64,000 bases of DNA from Comamonas piscis (GTDB lineage Bacteria; Pseudomonadota; Gammaproteobacteria; Burkholderiales; Burkholderiaceae_C): assembly GCF_014109725.1 (NCBI RefSeq), contig NZ_CP058554.1:4588001-4652000 (forward strand), in the 5' to 3' direction. Made by a program: the position numbers and the translations under genes. This document shows positions 1 to 5,978 of the stretch, piece after piece. Position 1 is the stretch's first letter. Each line of letters opens with the position of its first letter. Below the pieces are notes generated by a model. That model saw only the letters and a program-made list of their open reading frames with translations, had not been told where the DNA came from and ran no database searches.

Positions 1-78
1 GATTCGGTCTAACTTCGCTTTTTCACGCGATCCCGGCAAAGGGTTCGTGCCGCGCGGCGCTTGGCTGCAGCCATATTC

Positions 79-92
79 TGCAATCAATTGCA
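79..92 (+). repeat. 14-bp near-palindrome, copy 1
   Basis: TGCAATCAATTGCA, with 6-bp inverted arms TGCAAT/ATTGCA around a CA centre. It lies just past the 3' end of the zinc-ribbon gene. Identical copies sit at 946-959 (opposite orientation) and 1955-1968, so each lies in a gap beside an accessory gene. It could be a regulator operator, a recombination site or a small dispersed repeat; the function is unknown. Confidence 0.6.
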
Positions 93-107
93 CACTACCT
101 TGACACA

Positions 108-572
108 CTACTTGAAGGCTGTCCGAGCCTCTTGCTTGAAACCAATCTCGCAAGATCGAACGCAAGCATTGCCCGTCTTTCGCTCCTCCGCAACCTTGTC
201 GCAGCCCTCCCGCATGACATCAGAGGCCATCACGTCTGAATTTGCCATCTTAGAGAAGTTCGCAACATACACACCTGCTAAAGCCTTGCCTCGATAGAAG
301 CATTGATCCGGAGCGGATGCTTCGGCTTTTGCCTCTGCCTTCTTTCCATTGGACTGTACCGTCACAGCTTTTCGCGCTGCACTCGATGCGGCATCCTTGT
401 CTTTTTTCGGCAAGACGGCGGCCACAACACCGATGGCGAACACGATCAGCAGCCACTTGCCGACGCCGCCCTTGGGCTTTTTCTTCGCGGGTGCCGCTGC
501 CCCACAGTGTGGACAAGTTCTCGCCTCTGTGCTGACCTGGTTAGAGCATTCTTTGCACGTTGTCATTGCCAT
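108..572 (-). CDS. Zinc-ribbon, single-pass membrane protein of unknown function
   Basis: A 154-aa protein. Residues about 6-22 hold two Cys pairs, CKEC and CPHC, forming a zinc ribbon of the zinc-ribbon/DUF type. A Lys-rich linker and one hydrophobic segment (about residues 38-55, WLLIVFAIGVVAAVL) follow, then a charged Ala/Lys stretch and a C-terminal domain with four more cysteines. The start is the ATG at 572, because AGGA lies 8 nt upstream; longer in-frame starts at 590 and 659 lack such a site. It is divergent from the XRE regulator gene, sharing an 88-bp AT-rich gap. Such proteins are common in prophage-like and accessory regions. I infer a membrane-anchored accessory role and cannot name one. 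Confidence 0.75.
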   Translation of the reverse strand: MAMTTCKECSNQVSTEARTCPHCGAAAPAKKKPKGGVGKWLLIVFAIGVVAAVLPKKDKDAASSAARKAVTVQSNGKKAEAKAEASAPDQCFYRGKALAGVYVANFSKMANSDVMASDVMREGCDKVAEERKTGNACVRSCEIGFKQEARTAFK

Positions 573-634
573 ATTTTTGTTCCTTCCCATTTTGCAGTAT
601 ATATACGGAATTCTGTAGCGTATCACGGTTGATC

Positions 635-656
635 CTTGCTTAATATTTTGAGCAAG
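635..656. promoter_or_regulatory. Candidate operator: inverted repeat before the XRE gene
   Basis: Perfect 6-bp arms CTTGCT and AGCAAG are separated by 10 AT-rich bases and end 4 nt before the TTG start of the XRE gene. The position suits autorepression by the XRE protein, and the site also lies in the shared promoter gap of the divergent zinc-ribbon gene. As RNA it could pair over the start region. This is inference from symmetry and position. Confidence 0.4.
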
Positions 657-660
657 CAAC

Positions 661-918
661 TTGGAACCAGATCAGGCATTCGGGCAGGCGCTGCGCAGCC
701 TGCGAACAAAGCGGAAGTGGACGCAGACCGACTTGGCGCTGCGGGCTGACGTTGACCGCAACTATGTGTCCTTGATCGAGCTTGGCCGCAACAGTCCGAG
801 CGTGCGCCTAATGTTCCGACTGTGTGACGCCCTCGACATTACCCCCTCTGACATGCTTAAAGATGTAGAACGCCGCATCAGCGTGCTGGCGAAAGCTCGT
901 CAAGCTTTTGAAGATTGA
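661..918 (+). CDS. XRE-family helix-turn-helix transcriptional regulator
   Basis: An 85-aa protein that is almost entirely one Cro/C1-type HTH domain. It shows the usual pattern: QALRSLRTKRKWTQTDLA, then recognition helix DRNYVSLIELGRNSPS, then a helix ending near LDITPSDML. The start is TTG at 661; an in-frame stop at 649-651 leaves no other start nearby. No strong ribosome site is visible. It sits between the divergent zinc-ribbon gene and the AbiTii gene, as control genes of mobile or defence modules often do. Probable targets are the shared 573-660 gap (inverted repeat at 635-656) and perhaps the 14-bp motif at 946-959. No ligand domain is present. Confidence 0.85.
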   Translation: MEPDQAFGQALRSLRTKRKWTQTDLALRADVDRNYVSLIELGRNSPSVRLMFRLCDALDITPSDMLKDVERRISVLAKARQAFED

Positions 919-945
919 CCTCTACTTCGATCAGATTAGTCGTCC

Positions 946-959
946 TGCAATTGATTGCA
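946..959 (-). repeat. 14-bp near-palindrome, copy 2
   Basis: Reverse-orientation copy of TGCAATCAATTGCA (read as TGCAATTGATTGCA on the plus strand). It lies in the 132-bp gap between the XRE gene and the AbiTii gene, about 90 bp before the AbiTii start, so it could be an operator for that gene. Confidence 0.6.
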
Positions 960-1050
960 CAGGATAATTGAGTACCTGCAACGGGTACCACAAAGGACAA
1001 CATAAGCGCTTCGATTGATCCGCCTATGCAGGCCACGCTAACGAGGGAAG

Positions 1051-1932
1051 ATGCCTGCACTTGTTCCTGAGCTTGTCAACATGGCAAGCGACCCAAACGT
1101 ATCCACTACTGACTTGCTACGCCGCTCACTCGTTGTCGCTCATCGCCTCGCAGTGCCTGAGCTTGTGGACTGGATAACTTTTGAACTTGATGGATTCAGG
1201 GGAAACCCAATCCCCCCGTATCGGGAGATTATCGGGAGACCTCAAGTGCTAAACCCGCTTCAGGGATATCAGCCGTTAATGTTTCCGGATGTGAAGTGGA
1301 CAACCTTATTTTCGAAAATCAAAATTAAGCAATCGCTTCCCGAGTTGGAACAATTGGCCAAGAGTGAGACCGGTGTCAGAGTGAATTATTCCGCAGAACT
1401 CGAACATAAGTTACGAGAGAGCTTAGCCATCCCTCTGACGCCATCCGTGGCCATATCCACGGTACAAATTTACGGGATAGTGGAGCAAGTACGAAGCCGA
1501 ATCCTGAAGTGGGCGTTAGACCTCGAAGTGCGCGGCATTATCGGTGAAGGCATGTCCTTCACGCCACAGGAGAAACAAGCAGTGCAACAGCAACACTACC
1601 ACTTTGGCGACGTATCAGGATCACAAATTCAGATCAGTTCCAGCGGGTCAACCCAGACCCAAGCAAACACTCAGTGCACCGACATTGATGCCTTGAAGGG
1701 CTTGATGCAGGCTTTGGGGGCAGTACTTGTGAATGCCAAGGGCGATACAGCCGATGAACTGCGGGCGGAACTTGCAACCCTAAAGGCGCAGGCTGAGTCC
1801 CCCAAACCTAAGTGGGAAATCATCAAAGCCACGGCACGAAGCATCAAAACCGTTGCTGAGGGGGCAGGAGGCAGCATCCTTGCCGGGCTGGCGCAGCCAC
1901 ACATGGCAAATTTGCTTGCTCTTGCCGGGTAG
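1051..1932 (+). CDS. AbiTii-domain protein (abortive-infection-like)
   Basis: A 293-aa protein. The N-terminal 110 residues match the AbiTii domain pattern: helical LLRRSLVVAHRLAVPELVDW, then ITFELDGF and a P-x-YR block (PPYREIIGRP). A second helical part follows to about residue 170. A polar Gln/Ser-rich stretch (about 178-208, HYHFGDVSGSQIQI) leads to a C-terminal helical region with a long charged helix. AbiTii domains occur in phage-defence and accessory loci, but the mechanism is not established. The start ATG follows GAGGGAAG directly. The XRE gene lies just upstream and copies of the 14-bp motif flank it. A defence role is inference from family and context. Confidence 0.75.
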   Translation: MPALVPELVNMASDPNVSTTDLLRRSLVVAHRLAVPELVDWITFELDGFRGNPIPPYREIIGRPQVLNPLQGYQPLMFPDVKWTTLFSKIKIKQSLPELEQLAKSETGVRVNYSAELEHKLRESLAIPLTPSVAISTVQIYGIVEQVRSRILKWALDLEVRGIIGEGMSFTPQEKQAVQQQHYHFGDVSGSQIQISSSGSTQTQANTQCTDIDALKGLMQALGAVLVNAKGDTADELRAELATLKAQAESPKPKWEIIKATARSIKTVAEGAGGSILAGLAQPHMANLLALAG

Positions 1933-1954
1933 CGACGGCTCTGTCAGACACCCT

Positions 1955-1968
1955 TGCAATCAATTGCA
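1955..1968 (+). repeat. 14-bp near-palindrome, copy 3
   Basis: TGCAATCAATTGCA again, here extended to the symmetric CTTGCAATCAATTGCAAG (1953-1970). It sits 22 bp after the AbiTii stop codon, in the gap where that gene converges with the DUF2026 gene. Confidence 0.6.
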
Positions 1969-2062
1969 AGAACGACCTGGCCTAAAGGGCCAAGCAGGCT
2001 GCTATCCAAGAGGATGCGAAACTATTCCGCAGCTTGGGCCTGTAGACCGTCGCGCATAGAGT

Positions 2063-2686
2063 TCACCATACGCCGGTTATTGAAGGGGCACGCAGAATAA
2101 GCGGCTTTGGCTGCCCGTGACTATCACCCATCATCATGTCCTTGAGACGCTTAGGCGGGCGGCGATGCCATGCCTTACATAACTCGATCAAATCAAAGGT
2201 GCCAGCCGGTTGAAAGTCTAGGAGTGTTTCCGTCAACACCCGATCATGCTGAAGGTAGAACTCCCCTGCATGCTGAATTTCTCCAATGCTTTCCTTGGCA
2301 TTTTCCAGGCGCTTTTGCAGCATCTGCCGGGGCACTGCCCGCGTGTAGCCATCCTCACGCATCGCAACACCCATGATCGGAGCCATGAAGTCGATGAGCC
2401 AGCCGTCACATTCCACCCACGCATGGAATGCGTCACTGTCACTCTGACCAACGTCATTCAGATTGCCATACACAGCAACATCAGCTGATGCCTCATTGAT
2501 CATCATTGCAAAACATCCAGCACTGAGGGTGGCGGGCAAATGATAAGTGTCCCGAAGGATCAAAGTCCCCACCGTAGCAAAGAGCAGGCACGCACGATGC
2601 GTTACCGCGACCTCGGTTGCATGAAGCACGCTATAGACAACTTCGTAGATACGCTGGTAGTCGGGCAATGGCAGCAATGGACGCAT
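2063..2686 (-). CDS. DUF2026 family protein
   Basis: A 207-aa protein resembling the DUF2026 family across its length. Recognisable stretches are RACLLFATVGTLILRD near the start, SAGCFAMM, DAFHAWVECDGWLIDFMAP in the middle, and GDSHGQPKPLILRAPSITGVW at the C-terminus. The Cys of SAGCF, the His of FHAW and the Asp of LIDFMAP are spaced like a transglutaminase/papain-type triad; that is inference, and the biochemical role of DUF2026 is unknown. I start at the ATG at 2686; the upstream TTG (2725) has no ribosome site. It converges on the AbiTii gene and is the last gene before the tRNA 3' end, so it may be cargo of a tRNA-adjacent island. Confidence 0.75.
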   Translation of the reverse strand: MRPLLPLPDYQRIYEVVYSVLHATEVAVTHRACLLFATVGTLILRDTYHLPATLSAGCFAMMINEASADVAVYGNLNDVGQSDSDAFHAWVECDGWLIDFMAPIMGVAMREDGYTRAVPRQMLQKRLENAKESIGEIQHAGEFYLQHDRVLTETLLDFQPAGTFDLIELCKAWHRRPPKRLKDMMMGDSHGQPKPLILRAPSITGVW

Positions 2687-2748
2687 GGTAGGGGTTCCGC
2701 TAAAAATCTGGCAAATTTCTGGCAAAAAAATCCATCAACGACAAATAA

Positions 2749-2784
2749 GAAAAAGCACCTATCGCGTACCCGCAATAAGTGCTT
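2749..2784 (-). terminator. Rho-independent terminator of the tRNA(CAU)
   Basis: Read leftward: a 10-bp stem AAGCACTTAT/ATAGGTGCTT (one G-U pair), a 12-nt loop, then a T-run. It lies 18 nt beyond the tRNA CCA end and matches a stand-alone tRNA transcript. Confidence 0.8.
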
Positions 2785-2801
2785 GATTCATTTCTGTATT
2801 T

Positions 2802-2878
2802 TGGTAGGGCGTGAGGGACTTGAACCCGCGACCAAAGGATTATGAGTCCTCTGCTCTAACCAACTGAGCTAACGCCCC
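2802..2878 (-). tRNA. tRNA with CAU anticodon (tRNA-Met, or lysidine-type tRNA-Ile2)
   Basis: A 77-nt cloverleaf read leftward from 2878, with the CCA end encoded (2804-2802). It has a 7-bp acceptor stem GGGGCGT/ACGCCCT (first pair G-U), D arm GCTC...GAGC, anticodon CAT at 2844-2842, and T loop TTCAAGT. The anticodon alone cannot separate elongator Met from Ile2; base context CTCATAATCC fits both. A C-U mismatch is seen inside the T stem. An ATTCTA complement (TAGAAT -10) lies at 2921-2926 upstream. The accessory genes lie at its 3' end, the usual integration side. Confidence 0.93.
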
Positions 2879-2920
2879 GGCACCACCACTTGCCAGGATC
2901 TCCGGCGAGTGAAGCTTTGC

Positions 2921-2926
2921 ATTCTA
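2921..2926 (-). promoter_or_regulatory. Candidate -10 element for the tRNA(CAU)
   Basis: TAGAAT read leftward, about 43 nt before the tRNA 5' end and just after the hrcA stop codon. The -35 is poor. It would allow the tRNA to be transcribed independently of hrcA. Confidence 0.4.
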
Positions 2927-2930
2927 GCGT

Positions 2931-3932
2931 TTATTTGGGATGGCTCAGCGCGTTGGAGACGAGCTTTGAGGTGATTCCAACGATCTGGATCATCTTCTCG
3001 TAGGGCATGCGTTTGGGTCCGATGACGCCCAAGGTGCCGACCACTTTGCCGTTGACCTGGTAGGGGGTGCTGACGACGGACAGCTCCTCGACAGACAGCA
3101 GTTGGCTCTCGCCACCGATGTAGATCTGCACGCCTTCGGCGCGGTTGGAATTTTCCAACAGGTGCAGGATCTGCGTCTTTTGCTCAAACAGGTCAAATGC
3201 CCGGCGCAGGTTGGTCATGTCGTTGCTGAAATCGCTGACGGCCAGCAGGTTGCGCTCGCCGGCAATCACCAGCTCATGCGGGGCTGCTTCGCCGTCCTCC
3301 TCGACATTCACGGCCGCCAGCATCAGCGCGGCAATCTCGTCGCGCAGGCTGTCGACTTCCTTGCGCAGCAGCTGGCGTACCTGCTCCATCGCTAGGCCAG
3401 CGTAGTGGGCGTTGAGGTAGTTGGCCGTCTCGATCAGCTGGCTTTGGGAATAGTCGGACTCGGTGAAGATCACCCGGTTTTGCACATCGCCCTCGGGGGA
3501 GACCAGGATCAGCAGGATGCGCTTTTCGGACAGCCTCAGAAACTCGATATGGCGGAAGGCCGAGCTTTTGCGCGGCGCCTGCACAACGCCAACAAACTGC
3601 GACAGCTCGGACAGCACGCCAGCCGCACTCGTAATCACCTTTTGTGGCTGCTCCGGCGCAATCTCCGCCGACACCACCTGGTCCGGATCAACCGTCAGCA
3701 TGGTGTCGACAAACAGGCGGTAGCCCTTGGCGGTGGGGATGCGGCCGGCAGAGGTGTAGGGGCTGGCTATCAGACCCAGGCCCTCCAGGTCGGCCATCAC
3801 ATTGCGGATGGTGGCTGGGGAAAAATCGAGCCCCGGCGCCTGCGTGAGCGCACGGGAGCCCACCGGGTGGCCATCCGCTATATAGCGTTCCACCAAGGTT
3901 TTGAGCAGCAGCCGGGCACGGTCATCGAGCAT
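2931..3932 (-). CDS. hrcA: Heat-inducible transcription repressor HrcA
   Basis: A 333-aa protein, the usual HrcA length. It begins MLDDRARLLLKTLVERYIADGHPVGSR, the winged-helix region, with PATIRNVMADLEGLGLIASPYTSAGRIPT completing it. The GAF-like core and the C-terminal YIGGES and GTLGVIGPKRMPYEKMI segments follow. HrcA represses groESL and dnaK-type heat-shock genes by binding CIRCE inverted repeats and needs GroEL to be active. I see no CIRCE upstream of it or elsewhere in the window. In many relatives hrcA is divergent from nadK directly; here an iron-uptake cassette of about 6 kb separates the two. Confidence 0.97.
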   Translation of the reverse strand: MLDDRARLLLKTLVERYIADGHPVGSRALTQAPGLDFSPATIRNVMADLEGLGLIASPYTSAGRIPTAKGYRLFVDTMLTVDPDQVVSAEIAPEQPQKVITSAAGVLSELSQFVGVVQAPRKSSAFRHIEFLRLSEKRILLILVSPEGDVQNRVIFTESDYSQSQLIETANYLNAHYAGLAMEQVRQLLRKEVDSLRDEIAALMLAAVNVEEDGEAAPHELVIAGERNLLAVSDFSNDMTNLRRAFDLFEQKTQILHLLENSNRAEGVQIYIGGESQLLSVEELSVVSTPYQVNGKVVGTLGVIGPKRMPYEKMIQIVGITSKLVSNALSHPK

Positions 3933-4070
3933 TGGCGCATTTTATCCGCGTCCCGCCCGCCGATAGCCGCGCAGGGCAGAGATAGCGGGTAAATGCGAGG
4001 CCAAAGCACCCGCTCGCAGTGCCCACCCGCGACAACTTCTTGCAGCGCATCGTCACAAGATCCTACAAAT

Positions 4071-4089
4071 CGTATTGAAAATCATTCCA
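4071..4089 (+). promoter_or_regulatory. Candidate Fur box upstream of the FecI-type sigma gene
   Basis: TATTGAAAATCATT within this stretch matches 12 of 19 positions of the classical Fur consensus (core TGAxAATCATT). It lies about 80 bp before the sigma factor start, where iron-dependent repression of the cassette would be expected. Confidence 0.55.
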
Positions 4090-4169
4090 ATCTATACTCG
4101 CGCCTTTTCTGGCGGTGCTGCGGCTCGCAAACTGCGCTGCATGGCGCGCGTCGAATCTGTTGATCCCCT

Positions 4170-4706
4170 GTGGTTGCACACTATTACCGAGAGTTGCTGA
4201 GGTTCCTGCAAAGGGCCGTCAAGGATCGCGACATGGCGGCCGACCTGGCCCAGGAGAGCTATGCCCGGGTGCTGGCGGTGCAGCAATCGGGCGAGACCAT
4301 TGCCGAGCCCCGGGCGTTGCTCTACCGCACGGCCCGCAACCTGGTGATTGACCAGCACCGGCGCGATGAAGTGCGTGGGCCCCATGCCTCGCTCGATGAT
4401 GATGGCGATGAGGCGCTGGCCGACCAGATGGCCGGCCCTCAGGCCTGCGAGCCGGAAGCGGCCGCCATGTCGTCGCAATCGGTGGCAGCGATGCTGGACA
4501 CCATTGCTGCGCTACCCTTGCGCTGCCGCGAGGCCTTTATGCTGCATAAATTCGATGGGCTGTCCCAGGCCGAGGTAGCCCAGCAGATGGGCATTTCGCT
4601 GACCATGGTGGAGCGGCACATCAAACTGGCGCTGCAAGCCTGCCGGGCCTGCCAAAACCAGCAGCAAACGGGCCAGCCCCGCCGCAAAGCAGAGGATGGC
4701 CGATGA
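4170..4706 (+). CDS. FecI-like ECF sigma factor
   Basis: A 178-aa sigma-70 family factor with only regions 2 and 4. Region 2 is seen as FLQRAVKDRDMAADLAQESYARVLA and LLYRTARNLVIDQHRR. Region 4 is IAALPLRCREAFMLHKFDGLSQAEVAQQMGIS followed by the recognition helix TMVERHI. The GTG start at 4170 is forced: an in-frame TGA lies 9 bp upstream. It should direct RNA polymerase to the TonB-receptor promoter when released by the FecR-like protein encoded 70 bp downstream. A candidate Fur box precedes it. Family and order are clear; the inducing siderophore or citrate-type ligand is not visible. Confidence 0.92.
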   Translation: MVAHYYRELLRFLQRAVKDRDMAADLAQESYARVLAVQQSGETIAEPRALLYRTARNLVIDQHRRDEVRGPHASLDDDGDEALADQMAGPQACEPEAAAMSSQSVAAMLDTIAALPLRCREAFMLHKFDGLSQAEVAQQMGISLTMVERHIKLALQACRACQNQQQTGQPRRKAEDGR

Positions 4707-4775
4707 ACGCTGCCCCGCTGCTCCGCCCCATGACTCATCAACGGGCTCCGCTTTCAGGTAGGCTCTCGCACTGCC

Positions 4776-5825
4776 ATGACTGACCACACCCTCGCCCCAC
4801 CCCACAGCGACCTGGATGACCAGGCGCTGGACTGGTTTGTGCGCTTCAGCGCTGCGCCGGAGCAGCTGCGCGCGGATGCGGGCTTTCAGGCCTGGTTGGC
4901 CGCCCACTCGGACAACAGCGCAGCCTTTGCGCGCTGGCAGGCAGACTGGCGCCAGCTTGATGCCCTGCCCGCTGACGGCATCGCGCAGCTGCGCCAGCAA
5001 CTGGCCCGCGACAAGGCAGCGGCCAGCCCGCCAGCCACTGCCGCCCCGGCCCGCCGCTGGTGGCAAGGCGGGGCTGCAGCCTGGCCGCAGACCGCGCTGG
5101 CCGCCGTTTTGGTCTGCGCCACCGGCGGCGGTGGCTACCTGGCTTGGGATTACTGGCAGCAGCAGCCGGTGTTTGCGCAAAGCTTTACCACCCAGCGCGG
5201 CCAGCTGCTGAATGTGCAGCTGCCCGATGGCAGCGAGATGCGGCTGGACACCGCCACCCAGGTGCAGGTCACGCTGTACCGCCAGCGCCGTGAAGTGCGG
5301 CTGCCCGAAGGCCAGGCCGTGTTCCATGTGCAAGCCGACAGCGCCCGGCCCTTTGCGGTGCTGGCGGGCAACACCCAGGTCACCGTGGTGGGCACCCGCT
5401 TCTCGGTCCGCAACACCCTGGGCCAGCCGGTACAGGTGGCTGTGGAAGAAGGCCGGGTGCAGGTCGCCCCTGCTGCCACCGCGCCCCACCCAGGGCCCAC
5501 CGTGCTGCTGGCTGCCGGCGAGCAGACCAGCGCCGATGCCGATGGCCAGATCCAGCCCGCCGCGCCGCTGGCCGCCAGCGGCATGGCCCCCTGGCAAGAG
5601 GGCCGCGTCAGCTTTGACAACCTGCCGCTGGGCCAGGCGCTGGCCGAGCTGGAGCGCTATGGCCCCACGGGCCTGGTGCTGCGCGATCCGGCTGTGGCCG
5701 CCTTGCGTTTGACGGGCAGCTTTATGCCCAACAACTCCGCCTACTTCCGCAAAGCCCTGCCCAAGGTACTGCCTGTGCAGCTGCAAAGCCATGGCGAGCA
5801 GACAGAAATAGTGGCCAAGCCCTGA
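4776..5825 (+). CDS. FecR family anti-sigma/sigma regulator
   Basis: A 349-aa protein. The cytoplasmic N-terminus has the FecR N-terminal (DUF4880) pattern LDWFVRFSAAPEQL...FQAWLAAHSDNSAAFARW (about residues 16-60). One transmembrane segment follows near residues 108-125 (ALAAVLVCATGGGGYLAW). The periplasmic FecR domain then runs QRGQLLNVQLPDGSEMRLDTATQV to VEEGRVQV (about 140-235), with a C-terminal STN-like part. It holds the FecI-type sigma in check and passes on the signal from the receptor's periplasmic domain. It sits between the sigma gene and the receptor gene, the canonical order. Confidence 0.93.
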   Translation: MTDHTLAPPHSDLDDQALDWFVRFSAAPEQLRADAGFQAWLAAHSDNSAAFARWQADWRQLDALPADGIAQLRQQLARDKAAASPPATAAPARRWWQGGAAAWPQTALAAVLVCATGGGGYLAWDYWQQQPVFAQSFTTQRGQLLNVQLPDGSEMRLDTATQVQVTLYRQRREVRLPEGQAVFHVQADSARPFAVLAGNTQVTVVGTRFSVRNTLGQPVQVAVEEGRVQVAPAATAPHPGPTVLLAAGEQTSADADGQIQPAAPLAASGMAPWQEGRVSFDNLPLGQALAELERYGPTGLVLRDPAVAALRLTGSFMPNNSAYFRKALPKVLPVQLQSHGEQTEIVAKP

Positions 5826-5929
5826 GCGCCGGCCGCCCAGCGCGCGGGGTCCGCATCTAGGTCATCGCCCGAGCGAAGCATTTATTAAAAATATTTTTCT
5901 GAGCCAGGTTGGGGTTTTGGCGGGCGAGC

Positions 5930-5935
5930 CGTCTA
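5930..5935 (+). promoter_or_regulatory. Candidate ECF (FecI-type) -10 element for the TonB receptor
   Basis: CGTCTA lies 44-49 bp before the receptor start, in an AT-rich gap. Iron-starvation ECF sigmas often use a CGT-type -10. No -35 motif could be fixed, so this is a weak call. Confidence 0.25.
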
Positions 5936-5978
5936 CCTGAGAAGGATTCTTATTCATTCGTCTCTGGAGATCGCCTGC

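Noticed and set aside
2931..4169. A CIRCE operator near hrcA
   Set aside because: No TTAGCACTC-N9-GAGTGCTAA-like sequence could be found in the upstream gap.
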